DNA of 52,424 bases, from assembly GCA_022821965.1 (NCBI GenBank), contig JAJECN010000007.1, positions 1-52,424 of the forward strand, written 5' to 3'. How positions within the stretch are numbered: the stretch's first letter is position 1; each line of letters begins with the position of its first letter. The position numbers and the translations under genes were made by a program. The notes beneath the pieces are model-generated. The model did no database searches and was not told the origin of the DNA. It saw nothing but the letters and a program-made list of their open reading frames with translations. Shown piece by piece: positions 25,222 through 34,588 of the stretch. The DNA is from Candidatus Poribacteria bacterium (lineage in GTDB: Bacteria > Poribacteria > WGA-4E > WGA-3G).

Positions 25222-27579
25222 TCAACTCTCATTGCCTTCATCGGCAAGATCGGCGTAATTACCGTGGCGGCTGTAGTATCCATAAGACTTCGCATGTCTT
25301 GGATTAATCATATTGCAAAGTACACCGATGCCTTTCATCGGGAAAGCGTCTGTCAAATGACGGATACCTGTAAGGATATCAAAGCGACGGGTTTTTGTGA
25401 TGTCAAACACATAAACGATAGCATCAACGATATTTGCCAAGATCATCGGATCGGCAACGGCACGCACAGGTGGTGAGTCAATCACAATCACATCATACTC
25501 CGATTTCGCGAGTTCCAACCACTCTGTCATCATTTCTGAGTTCAGAAGCTCAATTGGATTCGGGGGGACTGTTCCACTCGGCACCAGATGTAAATTAGGG
25601 ATGTTGGTCTGCTTAACTGTTGCCTGAAGTACATCGGCTCCGTTTTCCGAATTCAAATGGATAAGGGCTTCGCTCAAACCCGGTTTACGCGTACCAACGC
25701 GAGCAATAGGAAATTCCGAATCAGATATTCCTTCCGCGTCCTCTACCTGGAGTGGTTGTTGCTCTTCTGGGAAGGTGTTGTGTTGCGAGGGGCGGCGCAT
25801 ATCGGCGTCTATCAATAGAACCCTATTTCCTCTTTGGGCAAGCGCGACAGCCAGATTAGAGGAAATGGTGCTTTTCCCTTCACCACGAGTTGCACTTGTG
25901 ACGAGAATTGTTTGCACGGGTGCCCCTGGTTTCAGAAATGGCAATTTCGCTTGTAGGACGCGAAATGCTTCGGCTGACCTTGATGTGGGTGCATCGTGCA
26001 CGATCAGTGGCAGTCGATAGGCACTGCGTTTTTTGATAGATGGAAGCACACCGAGGAAACTCGGTGACTCCGGCAGTGCCCCTAATTGACGCACAGCCTC
26101 TTCTAACCGGAGATATGTGTCTTTGAAGTAATTTTTGGCGACAGCAAACGTCGCGGCAAGTAGCATACCCACCATAGCACCCAAAGCGAGATTTAGTTTC
26201 AGGCGAGGCTTCAGTGGTTCTTCCGGTGCCCGTGCTTTATCCAGAACCTTGATGCTTTCTGAGCGTGCTTGGGCGAAAATCTCTGCCTCCCGCATTCTTG
26301 TTTCCAAAGCGACTACCTGGGCGTTGTTAACCTCAACATCTCGCTTGAGACGATAGAACTTTAGCTGCTCGTCTGACCAACTACCGAGTTTCGCGTGGTG
26401 TGCGTCAATTTGGGCAGCGACATTCGTTTGCTGTTGCTTAAGACTCGTAATGGATGCTTGGGTCTCATTTACTTTCTCCGTGAGTGCTTGATGAAGCGGA
26501 TTGTAAGTGGAAGTTGTGCTTTTTATTTCCTTTTCCTCTTTGGCGAGACGCGCCTCTGTTTCCCTAATTTTTCCATCAATTGCAGTCACTTCAGGATGTG
26601 TTTCATCGTATTTGCCAAGCAGTTCCGCTCTGTCGATCTCATATTGGTTTAAACTATCTTGTAACTTGGAATGTGAAGGATTTCGAGCAATCGTTTCTGA
26701 GATGATTTCTTCTGACGACTTATCTAATTCAGCTTGATAGGTTGCCAGTCTCAATTCAGCACCTGCCAAGAGATCTATCAATTCATTTTCTTTGACCTGA
26801 AGTGCTAAAATGATTTGCGCTTGTGTCCCGCCCTCCGCATTTAAGGTTATCTCTGGGTACTCTTGTTGAAATTCAAAGAGTGCCTCATCAGCATATTTGA
26901 GGTTATCCCTTGTCTGATTCAGCATCGTTTGGGTGAGGGGCTTTTCCCACCACTCCATTCTTTCAGTGGCTTCTGCCTCAACAACCGCCTGAAATACTGC
27001 AGCGATTCTATTGGCTAAATTCTGTGCCCGTTCTGGCGTTGGTTGTTGCACGGTCACAGTAATCACGCTTCCGTCCGGTGTTTCTTCGACCTTTAACTGT
27101 TCGTCAATAAGGGTTTTCACGAAGAAATCTTCCCACTCCGTGAGGGTAAGATCGCCTTGTTCCGTTGCATCGGGATCAAGTTTAATATTTAACACGTTTG
27201 CGAGCCATACAACAGTTCGTCCACGATGGACAGGCAATGGATCGAGCAGTCCTTCCTCTCTAAGTTCGCGCACCGCAGGCGCGATCACAAAGTCGCGTGA
27301 TTGTATCTGTGCAGCGTAAGCCCCCAACGATGTATTCCCCAATAATCCTGATATCGGCAATTGTGAAAGCAATGAAGGAGTCGGTTGTCCATCTAAAGTG
27401 CGAAGTGTTGTTTCAGATTGATAAACCGGCGGGGTGAGATCGGTAATGAGGAATGCCCCGAAAACGGAAAGCAAAAAAATGAGAAGGACACTCCACTTAT
27501 TCCGAAAGAGGATCCAAAAATAGTCTGACAATCGAATTTCTCTAACTTCCTCAAGGTGCCTATCGGCTGTCTCTGGCAT
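25222..27579 (-). CDS. Wzc-like polysaccharide co-polymerase with BY-kinase domain
   Basis: This 785-residue protein fuses a Wzz chain-length domain with a bacterial tyrosine kinase. The N-terminal helix (LFRNKWSVLLIFLLSVFGAF) and a large periplasmic coiled coil precede a second helix (LNLALGAMVGMLLAATFAVA). The cytoplasmic domain has Walker A SATRGEGKST, Walker A' VLLIDADMRRP and Walker B YDVIVIDSPP. The tail has a tyrosine cluster (YGYYSRHGNY) typical of autophosphorylation sites. Start 27579 (ATG after ACGAGG) is preferred over a TTG at 27645 that abuts the preceding stop. It controls assembly and export of capsule or exopolysaccharide with the Wza-like protein encoded upstream. Confidence 0.92.
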   Translation of the reverse strand: MPETADRHLEEVREIRLSDYFWILFRNKWSVLLIFLLSVFGAFLITDLTPPVYQSETTLRTLDGQPTPSLLSQLPISGLLGNTSLGAYAAQIQSRDFVIAPAVRELREEGLLDPLPVHRGRTVVWLANVLNIKLDPDATEQGDLTLTEWEDFFVKTLIDEQLKVEETPDGSVITVTVQQPTPERAQNLANRIAAVFQAVVEAEATERMEWWEKPLTQTMLNQTRDNLKYADEALFEFQQEYPEITLNAEGGTQAQIILALQVKENELIDLLAGAELRLATYQAELDKSSEEIISETIARNPSHSKLQDSLNQYEIDRAELLGKYDETHPEVTAIDGKIRETEARLAKEEKEIKSTTSTYNPLHQALTEKVNETQASITSLKQQQTNVAAQIDAHHAKLGSWSDEQLKFYRLKRDVEVNNAQVVALETRMREAEIFAQARSESIKVLDKARAPEEPLKPRLKLNLALGAMVGMLLAATFAVAKNYFKDTYLRLEEAVRQLGALPESPSFLGVLPSIKKRSAYRLPLIVHDAPTSRSAEAFRVLQAKLPFLKPGAPVQTILVTSATRGEGKSTISSNLAVALAQRGNRVLLIDADMRRPSQHNTFPEEQQPLQVEDAEGISDSEFPIARVGTRKPGLSEALIHLNSENGADVLQATVKQTNIPNLHLVPSGTVPPNPIELLNSEMMTEWLELAKSEYDVIVIDSPPVRAVADPMILANIVDAIVYVFDITKTRRFDILTGIRHLTDAFPMKGIGVLCNMINPRHAKSYGYYSRHGNYADLADEGNES

Positions 27580-27645
27580 TTCTAACCTCGTTATATTTTT
27601 TTTAATGCCTCGTAGGTGTGTTTTCCAGGCGCGTATATCCCGCAA

Positions 27646-28893
27646 TTAATTCCTGTACCTAAACAGAATAGTGACAAGTAGATTCACAAATGATGTTCCG
27701 AAGGTAAGGACCCGCCAATCTAAACGTGTCCGTTCACGAATTCGGAGTTGATCTTTCGGATTCAGGTAAATCTCCGAGTGCACCTGATCAAAGTTCAGTT
27801 CTTCCTCTGTCCCATCTGCACGTGTCAGTAAGCATTTCTTTGGGTTTGCCCTTTCCTCGTTGAATCCACCCGCCATCGCAATGGCTTGTCCCAGAAGCAC
27901 TGGCTCGGTAATCACATATTGTCCTGGCTTTTCTACAGCACCTGTAACACTTATTTTCGCTTCCGCCAAGGGGACATACAACGTGTCACCCGGTCCCAAC
28001 ATCGCATTGACGTTCTCCGCAGCGAGATTCACTAAAATGCGTTCTTTGCTCGTGAGAATTTCCGACTTGTGTAAGTCCGCGAAATCAGCTCTGGACCCGC
28101 CTGCAATTTTCAGCACTTGTGTTGCTGGTACCTGCGGTGCGGTTATGGGATAAACACCCGGAGCCACCACAGCACCTATAACACGCACGGGGCGCTGTTG
28201 AAAGATAGACGGAACGAAGATAGTATCGTGATCTTTCAACGGGATATCCGGTCCTCCTGAACTCATGAGTTGAAGGTAATCAACCTTTTTATAGAGTTTC
28301 CCATCGCGCCAGATAGAGATGTCCGTAAGATCTGCAGCTTCATAATTGATGCCAGCGGAGGCGAGTGCCTGAAGGAGATAAACCTGTCCGACTTCAAAGA
28401 TATGGAAGTTTCCGCGTGGTCGCGGTTCAACCGCGCCGAACACGAGAATCGTCCGTTTCGGTTGCATGAGCGTCACAAATACGCGTGCTGTGGGAAGATG
28501 TTTTGAGAAAGCCGACTGCATCTGTGCTTCCAGTTCGGAAACGGTGAGATTCGTTGCCTTGATGAGTCCAATGAGCGGATAGGAGACATAACCGTCTTGT
28601 TGAACCGGCACTGGGATCCGCTCTTTGCTATATTCGGGATAGCCATCCACGGTGACAACAAAACTATCACCAACTTGCAGTCTATATGTAGACAATTCCG
28701 GGGTCTTTGTAGTTTTCGGCGTAATTTCTGTGCCAGTCGTTGGATTTTCGGCGGGGGAATCTACGGCTGAAACGGGGATGGAAAGACTGAGGAGTAACAC
28801 ACCCAGCAAAAATAGTAAGAAACTTTTATAGTGAAACTTTGGAAACTCGCAAACGCCGCCAAAAAATCGTTTTCGTAAAGAAAATATGCTCAT
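27646..28893 (-). CDS. Wza-like polysaccharide export protein
   Basis: This 415-residue protein has a signal sequence (FLLFLLGVLLLSLSIPVSA) without a lipobox. The Poly_export domain begins YRLQVGDSFVVTVDGYPEY. Two SLBB-type domains follow (VRVIGAVVAPGVYPI; ISVTGAVEKPGQYVI). A C-terminal helix (VLTFGTSFVNLLVTILFRY) matches the outer-membrane barrel helix of Wza. It should form the outer-membrane channel for the polysaccharide handled by the Wzc-like protein 66 bases downstream. The signal appears non-lipidated, unlike E. coli Wza. The ribosome binding site is weak. Confidence 0.9.
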   Translation of the reverse strand: MSIFSLRKRFFGGVCEFPKFHYKSFLLFLLGVLLLSLSIPVSAVDSPAENPTTGTEITPKTTKTPELSTYRLQVGDSFVVTVDGYPEYSKERIPVPVQQDGYVSYPLIGLIKATNLTVSELEAQMQSAFSKHLPTARVFVTLMQPKRTILVFGAVEPRPRGNFHIFEVGQVYLLQALASAGINYEAADLTDISIWRDGKLYKKVDYLQLMSSGGPDIPLKDHDTIFVPSIFQQRPVRVIGAVVAPGVYPITAPQVPATQVLKIAGGSRADFADLHKSEILTSKERILVNLAAENVNAMLGPGDTLYVPLAEAKISVTGAVEKPGQYVITEPVLLGQAIAMAGGFNEERANPKKCLLTRADGTEEELNFDQVHSEIYLNPKDQLRIRERTRLDWRVLTFGTSFVNLLVTILFRYRN

Positions 28894-29041
28894 GGAAATT
28901 CACTGCTAACCTTTTTTTCTGAAGATTTTGCCTTTTTGTTGGTTCTCGGAAGTAAGTCCTTTAATTAATTCTTACCACCGCCAAATATTTTAACAGGTAC
29001 TTGCCCAAAATGCAAGGGAAAATCGCACTGACATAAGGCAT

Positions 29042-29602
29042 TTATAGGCTATTGGCGATGCGAATCTCTTCCTCACTAAAGGATTCGTCATGCCATTCAG
29101 CGATGCGCCATTCATCATTTCTTTTTTCAAAGATAAAGAGGTTATCACCTTCAGCGTATACGCCACTAAATCCACCCTCAAGTGAGTGTCCATCCGATAT
29201 GAAAAGTTGGATTCTATAGTGATTCCGCACTTCCACCTGTGTTCCATCTTTATTCATAGAAATTTCTGGTGGAACAGAGAGTTCTATCTCAATATCCTGA
29301 TATTTCTCAAAGACTCGGATAGCGGCATCCCGTTCCTGCCGAATGTCATCAAACTCCAGGTCGTCTGTCTTGTCTCCGTCTGTTCCCCAATCGGAAACAT
29401 AGAGGAAACCTTCTTCCCAGAAGGTACCGATGTAAGCGTTAACATCCTCTGTTTCATACCCTTGCCGCCATTGGTCTAAGACTTTATTAATTTCAAGCAG
29501 TACTTTAGGTGGCGCCTGATTATATGTTTCAGCGTCCCCACACCCCATAAAACCTATGAGTAAGATAAGGAAACTGATGACTTTTGCAAAAGTTATGAAC
29601 AT
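29042..29602 (-). CDS. NTF2/SnoaL-like lipoprotein
   Basis: This 186-residue protein has a lipoprotein signal with Cys21 in LLIGFMGCGDAE. The mature part fits the NTF2-like (SnoaL, DUF4440) cone fold: a first helix (VLLEINKVLDQWRQGYETEDVNAYIGTF), then curved beta strands ending VRNHYRIQLFISDG and the closing EWRIAEWHDE. No catalytic residues are obvious. Such domains in lipoproteins usually bind small ligands. A TATAATAGGAGG sequence upstream provides both a -10 box and a ribosome binding site, though the spacing to the ATG is long (14 bases). Confidence 0.8.
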   Translation of the reverse strand: MFITFAKVISFLILLIGFMGCGDAETYNQAPPKVLLEINKVLDQWRQGYETEDVNAYIGTFWEEGFLYVSDWGTDGDKTDDLEFDDIRQERDAAIRVFEKYQDIEIELSVPPEISMNKDGTQVEVRNHYRIQLFISDGHSLEGGFSGVYAEGDNLFIFEKRNDEWRIAEWHDESFSEEEIRIANSL

Positions 29603-29882
29603 AATAATGTAAGTATCCTCCTATTATACTAAAGTTTGGACAATTTATAGTAAAGTTTGAAACCTATAGACAGGTGTTCAGGAAAGCAAACACTCACCAC
29701 CGATGGCAGTACAGGTGGCAACTTAGGTTAATTGTAAAACAACTCGCAATCATAGAACCCCGATTATATGACGTTCGTTGTAAGTTTTCTTGGTTCTCTT
29801 CAAAAAATATCAAGGTTTACTGAAAATCAAACGGGGTAGAACGACATTTTCAGAACACCGAATATATCGCTAAGAATGTTTA
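29603..29882. other. Intergenic region without a gene
   Basis: It holds a minus-strand TATAAT for the lipoprotein, a CTAAAGTTTGGACAAT sequence that recurs at about 52285, and a single GGCAACTTAGGTTAA arm near 29708. No coding or RNA gene is seen. Confidence 0.5.
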
Positions 29883-29912
29883 TTGCCTTAACTCTCGGAT
29901 TTATGCTAATAT
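29883..29912 (+). promoter_or_regulatory. Promoter positioned for a leaderless transcript
   Basis: TTGCCT (29883-29888), an 18-base spacer ending TGC, and TAATAT (29907-29912). Transcription would begin about seven bases later, on or next to the GTG start at 29919. Confidence 0.5.
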
Positions 29913-29918
29913 AGTGTT

Positions 29919-30956
29919 GTGAACTTAAAAGCCGTTTTTGAAAAACTTCAAGACAAACGGGTAATGATCATCGGCGATGTCATCGTGGACAAATATATCT
30001 GGGGAGATGTACAGCGGATTTCGCCTGAAGCCCCTGTGCCAGTGTTTGAAACGAAGACAGAAGAGACCGGGTGTGGTGGTGCTGCGAATGTTGCACAGAA
30101 CGTCGCAAGTTTAGGCGGCAATGCCATCTTGGTCGGTGTCATCGGTAAGGATACGGAAGGCGAAAAGTTGGTCCAGATGCTCACCGAAACGAATCTCGTT
30201 ACCACCAAGGTCTGTATCGATGCCGAACGACCGACAAGCACGAAAACACGTGTGATTGCCCGCGCCACGCTGCCTCTCACAGATTGCGCGTCGGATGCGG
30301 GACACCATCTGCTCCGCATTGACAGGGAATCCAAACAGGAAATCTCTTCCCGGATGCGAGAGCGTCTATTGGACACAGTCGTTTCTCAATTGCCAACGAG
30401 TGATGCAATTATCTTCGCAGACTACGACAAGGGAGTTGTGAATGCCCAACTCATCAAAGGTGTGATGAAACACGCGCAGTCGTACGGTATACCAATTATA
30501 GCCGATCCAAAGCAAAACAACTTCTGGCATTATGAAGGGATAACCGCTGTCACGCCGAATCACGAGGAAGCGGGGACCGCGGTGCATGAAGAAATCACGG
30601 ATGTGCCACATCTTGTTACTGTCGGTGAGAAGATTTTAAATCAGTTATCACTCAAAGCGTTGTTAATTACGCGCGATGCAAAGGGGATGTCTCTCTTCCA
30701 ACGCGAATCGGATGGCACCCTCAAAGTGGAGCATCTACCCCCGAATTCAAGTGTCGTGACGGATGTGACAGGTGCAGGGGACACCGTCGTTGCTGTTTTC
30801 ACGCTTGCGCTCGCGGCAGATGCCGAATTTCGGAGTGCTGCGCTATTGTCCAGTCTCGCGGGTGGAATTGCTGTCGGTAAGATGGGATGTGCGACCGTTA
30901 CACCAAAGGAATTGCTAAGGGCAATTGAGACCGTGGAATCGGCTACTCAATTGTAA
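29919..30956 (+). CDS. rfaE1: D-glycero-beta-D-manno-heptose-7-phosphate kinase
   Basis: This 345-residue PfkB-family kinase has the HldE/RfaE domain-I features VMIIGDVIVDKYIWGDV, ISPEAPVPVFE, GGAANVAQNVASLGG and the anion hole/catalytic DVTGAGDTVVAVF. It phosphorylates heptose-7-phosphate at C1 in ADP-heptose synthesis. The cytidylyltransferase domain that is fused in E. coli HldE is absent. The start is GTG with no visible Shine-Dalgarno, and a promoter is placed to begin the mRNA right at the codon. It is followed by gmhB, the next pathway enzyme. Confidence 0.92.
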   Translation: MNLKAVFEKLQDKRVMIIGDVIVDKYIWGDVQRISPEAPVPVFETKTEETGCGGAANVAQNVASLGGNAILVGVIGKDTEGEKLVQMLTETNLVTTKVCIDAERPTSTKTRVIARATLPLTDCASDAGHHLLRIDRESKQEISSRMRERLLDTVVSQLPTSDAIIFADYDKGVVNAQLIKGVMKHAQSYGIPIIADPKQNNFWHYEGITAVTPNHEEAGTAVHEEITDVPHLVTVGEKILNQLSLKALLITRDAKGMSLFQRESDGTLKVEHLPPNSSVVTDVTGAGDTVVAVFTLALAADAEFRSAALLSSLAGGIAVGKMGCATVTPKELLRAIETVESATQL

Positions 30957-30966
30957 GAACGTAAGG

Positions 30967-31533
30967 ATGAAGACTGTCTTTCTGGATCGAGACGGCGTTA
31001 TCAACCGAAACCCCCCGAATAAAGGTTACGTCCGAAAATGGGCAGAATTCGCCTTTATCCCGAACGCCCGAAAAGCGATCCGAGAATTAACAGAAAGCGG
31101 TTATCGCATCATCGTGATAACCAATCAATCAGGGATTGGAAGAGGTCTCTATTCAGAGGAAGATTTAGCGGATATCCACTCGCGAATGATTGCTGAAATT
31201 GAAAAAACAGGTGGTACAATTGACGCTGTTTATTACTGTCCACACCACCCTGATGCTGGATGCGAGTGTCGAAAACCGAAACCGGGTATGTTGATACGCG
31301 CTGCACGGGAACACAACATTGAACTGTCAAAAGCCTATTTTATTGGCGACGTGCCTACAGATATTGAAGCAGGACAACGCGCAGGAGCCACAACATTTCT
31401 TGTTTTAACTGGACTTGGACAGGAGAGTTATTATCACTATATTAGACGTACGGATCAGAATGGATATCGCCCCGAAAAAATTTTCACAAATCTTTACGCA
31501 GCAACGCGCTGGCTATTGAAAAATGATTCTTGA
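30967..31533 (+). CDS. gmhB: D-glycero-beta-D-manno-heptose-1,7-bisphosphate 7-phosphatase
   Basis: A 188-residue HAD phosphatase. Motif I FLDRDGVINR, motif II ITNQSGIGRG, the zinc loop CPHHPDAGCECRKPKPG and motif IV FIGDVPTDIEAG match GmhB exactly. It removes the 7-phosphate made available by the heptose kinase 10 bases upstream. The ATG at 30967 is chosen because family members begin just before the FLDRDG motif; an in-frame start at 30925 would overlap rfaE1. Its end overlaps the next gene by 11 bases. Confidence 0.92.
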   Translation: MKTVFLDRDGVINRNPPNKGYVRKWAEFAFIPNARKAIRELTESGYRIIVITNQSGIGRGLYSEEDLADIHSRMIAEIEKTGGTIDAVYYCPHHPDAGCECRKPKPGMLIRAAREHNIELSKAYFIGDVPTDIEAGQRAGATTFLVLTGLGQESYYHYIRRTDQNGYRPEKIFTNLYAATRWLLKNDS

Positions 31534-32848
31534 AAAAATAGAAACCCGGACAGCTCGCTCTGGCGTTATCGGACTTGGATATGTCGGACTACCACTTACA
31601 GTCGCTATTGCCCGCGCGGGGTTCCGAGTTACAGGCATTGACATCTGTTCAGAAAAAATAGAACGATTGAAACAGGGCATCTCCGATGTGCCTGATGTCA
31701 CCAATGAAGTCCTCGCGCCACTTATTAAGTCTGGGCAAATTCAGGTAACAACGGATTTCGGTGTGCTTGGGGAACTGGATACGGTCAACATCTGTGTGCC
31801 GACACCTTTGCGTGAAAACCGAACACCGGATATGCAGTTTATTACTGCAGCAGTCCAGCAGGTCGCCCAACACCTGCACCCCGAACAACTGATCATTCTC
31901 GAAAGCACTACCTACCCCGGCACAACCGAAGAAATTATCCTACCAGAACTCAACGCCCATTTTAGCAAAGGGACATCTCCTGACACCACACAAGTCGGTC
32001 GCGATTTCTATCTCGCTTTCTCGCCGGAACGTATTGAGCCGGGAAATAGCACATACTCTATGACAAATACCCCGAAAATTATAGGGGGTGTTACCCCGCA
32101 CTGCACGCATGTTGCTGAAACCTTCTATGCGCAGTTCATCAATAAAACACATACAGTATCCTCACCCCGAACGGCAGAAATGGTGAAACTCCTTGAAAAC
32201 ACGTTCCGGAGCGTCAACATCGGCTTAATCAATGAGGTCGCGCTTATCTGTGACCGGATGGATCTGGACGTATGGGAAATCATTGACGCTGCTGCCACGA
32301 AGCCTTTTGGATTTATGCCGTTCTACCCAGGTCCCGGGCTTGGCGGACACTGCATCCCGATTGATCCGCACTACCTCTCTTGGAAAGCACAGATGTATCA
32401 GTACCACGCTCGCTTCATCGAACTCGCCACTGAAATTAATAGCGAGATGCCAAAATATGTGGTAGACAAAATCATTCATGCGCTGAATCTTCAGCGTAAA
32501 CCATTGAATGGCGCGCAATTATTAATCTTAGGTATCGCGTATAAAAAGGACATCGGTGACATTCGCGAATCGCCTGCCCTTGAAGTAATTCGTTTAATTC
32601 TTGACAAAAAAGCAGATTTTCTATATCATGACCCGTATGTAAAAGACCTGTCTCTCGATGACAGAAACATCTATCACTCGGAGCCCTTGACAGCGGATCT
32701 GGTAGAAAATGCCGATTGCGTTGTTATCTTAACCGACCACGATGTTATAGACTACTGCTGGCTCGTGGAACACGCTCAATTAGTTGTTGACACGCGCAAC
32801 GCGACGCGTAGTGTGAAGAAAGGACAGGAAAAAATTATTAAAATTTAA
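31523..32848 (+). CDS. UDP-sugar 6-dehydrogenase (WbpA/UDP-N-acetylglucosamine dehydrogenase type)
   Basis: This 441-residue NAD-dependent dehydrogenase shows the Rossmann GVIGLGYVGLPLTVAIARAG, VNICVPTPL, LESTTYPGTTEE, FSPERIEPGN, and the catalytic Cys in PGPGLGGHCIPIDP. It oxidises the C6 of a UDP-hexose, most likely UDP-GlcNAc by resemblance to WbpA, to the uronic acid for a surface polysaccharide. It overlaps gmhB, so heptose and uronic-acid precursors are made from one operon. Confidence 0.9.
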   Translation: MILEKIETRTARSGVIGLGYVGLPLTVAIARAGFRVTGIDICSEKIERLKQGISDVPDVTNEVLAPLIKSGQIQVTTDFGVLGELDTVNICVPTPLRENRTPDMQFITAAVQQVAQHLHPEQLIILESTTYPGTTEEIILPELNAHFSKGTSPDTTQVGRDFYLAFSPERIEPGNSTYSMTNTPKIIGGVTPHCTHVAETFYAQFINKTHTVSSPRTAEMVKLLENTFRSVNIGLINEVALICDRMDLDVWEIIDAAATKPFGFMPFYPGPGLGGHCIPIDPHYLSWKAQMYQYHARFIELATEINSEMPKYVVDKIIHALNLQRKPLNGAQLLILGIAYKKDIGDIRESPALEVIRLILDKKADFLYHDPYVKDLSLDDRNIYHSEPLTADLVENADCVVILTDHDVIDYCWLVEHAQLVVDTRNATRSVKKGQEKIIKI

Positions 32849-32934
32849 TTCTTATTTCGGCGTAACTCGCAACGCTGGGGGCCCCATCCTTTACTGGAAA
32901 GGGACAATTTGCTGTAAAAAATCGGAGCATAACA

Positions 32935-34527
32935 ATGTCAAATCCAAATCTAAAATTGCATATACAGCGGGACCAACTTACGTGGTTTTTGGACCTACTT
33001 CTGGACGAAAAGGAGATCTTCCAATTAAGTGCTTCCACCGGCATTGTCCTTGATGTGGATCGCCTGTATGCGCTATCAAGACGGGAACTACTTGTAAACC
33101 TAACTGACGTATTTTTGGGTGTGGTTGGCACAGCAGAACCTGAAATAAAAAATTCCGAAGCCTCAATTGAAGTGCAAGTCAGCCAATTCCTTACTGAAAA
33201 GGCGCAGGATGCAATCTCACGAGTCGGCTATATGGAAATTTCCGAGATCGAAACGTTCTTCAGAACGTCCGAGGTCCTCATAGAGGGCGGCGACTTTGGC
33301 GAAGTCGTCTGGGCACTTCTCAGCGATGAACGTTCCGCAGTCGTTGAACACGGCTACAAACTCCTCAATACAACATACGAATCCATAGAAGTCGTACATA
33401 CCAACGGACGGGCGGACCTCGCAAGCATAGAGCAATTAGAAGAAATAGGCTCTCGGTACGCCGACGACTTAGAAGGCGAACAGCAACAGAGCGAGGTACC
33501 CGACCCAAAGATCGGGCACCTTGAACAGCAGTTAGCCGACTCTAAAGCGGACTATACCTCGCTTGAGCAGAAACATAACCGATTAAATCAACAGCGCGCG
33601 TTTCTATTAGAGGAAAACAAGGGGCTAAAAACGAGAGCGGAAGCGCACGATGGAAACGAGAAACGGCTAAAGACGCTTGAACAGGAAAATCAAATACTCC
33701 GCGAAAAGGTAGCACAATATATTGAAGACACCACTGAGTTACAGCAACTTGCCAACGAACGCGACCGGCTCCTTGCTGAAAAGGAACGGATGGCAGAACA
33801 ACTGAAAGAGTACGAACAAATCAAATCCGCTAAGGAAGCATTCAGTACCGACCTCAAATTAGTTGAGGAGGCGATCTACAAAGGGCACCAAGGGCTTGAG
33901 GACTTTCAGACCACTTTAGATAGTCACTTCGACATCTTGGAAAATTGTCATCAAACGGCGCGAGGTGCACTGAACCAGATTCGCCAAACCCTTACTTATT
34001 TAGATGATACACAGCTGCTCTCTGAAGGCGAGAGTCCTTACAATCTAACGACTGAACAGCCTCGCGTTGGTGTCTTTGTTGATGTCCAAAACATGTTTTA
34101 CGCTGCCAAAGATCGGTATGGCAGGAGAGTCGATTACATCAAACTACTTGATCTGATCGTCGGTCCGCGCTACCTTATGGGTGCTTATGCTTATGTTGTC
34201 CAGATACCGGAAATCGACCAAGCCCCCTTTCTGTCGCTTCTTGAACACAACGGATATACCATTAAGAGCAAAGATTTACGCTTACGTGGCGACGGTTCCG
34301 CAAAGGGTGATTGGGATGTCGGTATCGCGGTGGATGTCGTTTCAATGCTTGGTTCATTAGATGTCGTCATCTTAGCGAGTGGTGATGGTGATTTCTGCCC
34401 ACTTGCCGAACTCATCAAACAACAGAGTAAACGGGTGGAGGTTGTCGCTTTTGAACACAACACCTCTATGGATTTACAACAGATCGCAGACCAGTTCTAC
34501 CCAATCGGAGACGAACTGCTCATCTGA
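32935..34527 (+). CDS. Coiled-coil NYN-domain (LabA-like) putative RNase
   Basis: A 530-residue protein of three parts. Residues ~1-165 are a helical N-terminal domain I do not recognise. Residues ~185-320 are a long charged coiled coil. Residues ~376-528 are a NYN/PIN-like LabA domain with the acidic pocket visible: Asp-x-x-Asn in VGVFVDVQNMF, KGDWDVGIAVDVV, and ASGDGDFCPL. NYN domains with these aspartates are metal-dependent ribonucleases. No membrane segment is seen. The combination of a dimerising coiled coil with a terminal nuclease suggests an RNA-cutting complex, perhaps in stress or defence; that is inference. Confidence 0.82.
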   Translation: MSNPNLKLHIQRDQLTWFLDLLLDEKEIFQLSASTGIVLDVDRLYALSRRELLVNLTDVFLGVVGTAEPEIKNSEASIEVQVSQFLTEKAQDAISRVGYMEISEIETFFRTSEVLIEGGDFGEVVWALLSDERSAVVEHGYKLLNTTYESIEVVHTNGRADLASIEQLEEIGSRYADDLEGEQQQSEVPDPKIGHLEQQLADSKADYTSLEQKHNRLNQQRAFLLEENKGLKTRAEAHDGNEKRLKTLEQENQILREKVAQYIEDTTELQQLANERDRLLAEKERMAEQLKEYEQIKSAKEAFSTDLKLVEEAIYKGHQGLEDFQTTLDSHFDILENCHQTARGALNQIRQTLTYLDDTQLLSEGESPYNLTTEQPRVGVFVDVQNMFYAAKDRYGRRVDYIKLLDLIVGPRYLMGAYAYVVQIPEIDQAPFLSLLEHNGYTIKSKDLRLRGDGSAKGDWDVGIAVDVVSMLGSLDVVILASGDGDFCPLAELIKQQSKRVEVVAFEHNTSMDLQQIADQFYPIGDELLI

Positions 34528-34531
34528 AATA

Positions 34532-34555
34532 GTTGTCGGTCATCAGTTGTCAGTC
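34532..34555. repeat. GTTGTCGGTYATCAGTTGTCAG-type repeat
   Basis: A short sequence built on TTGTCGGT and ATCAGTTGTCAG. Related sequences occur at 41144-41160, 41811-41850 and 46560-46586, always between genes. Function unknown. Confidence 0.45.
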
Positions 34556-34588
34556 TTTTTTCAGCATATACAGGAGACTGTCAGCACC

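Noticed and set aside
27580-27645. TTG start extending the wzc-like protein by 22 codons
   Set aside because: It abuts the preceding stop and lacks a ribosome binding site; the ATG at 27579 has ACGAGG.
34379-34588. Upstream extension of the propeller ORF into the NYN gene
   Set aside because: It would overlap a well-supported gene by 150 bases and put the signal peptide far from the N terminus.
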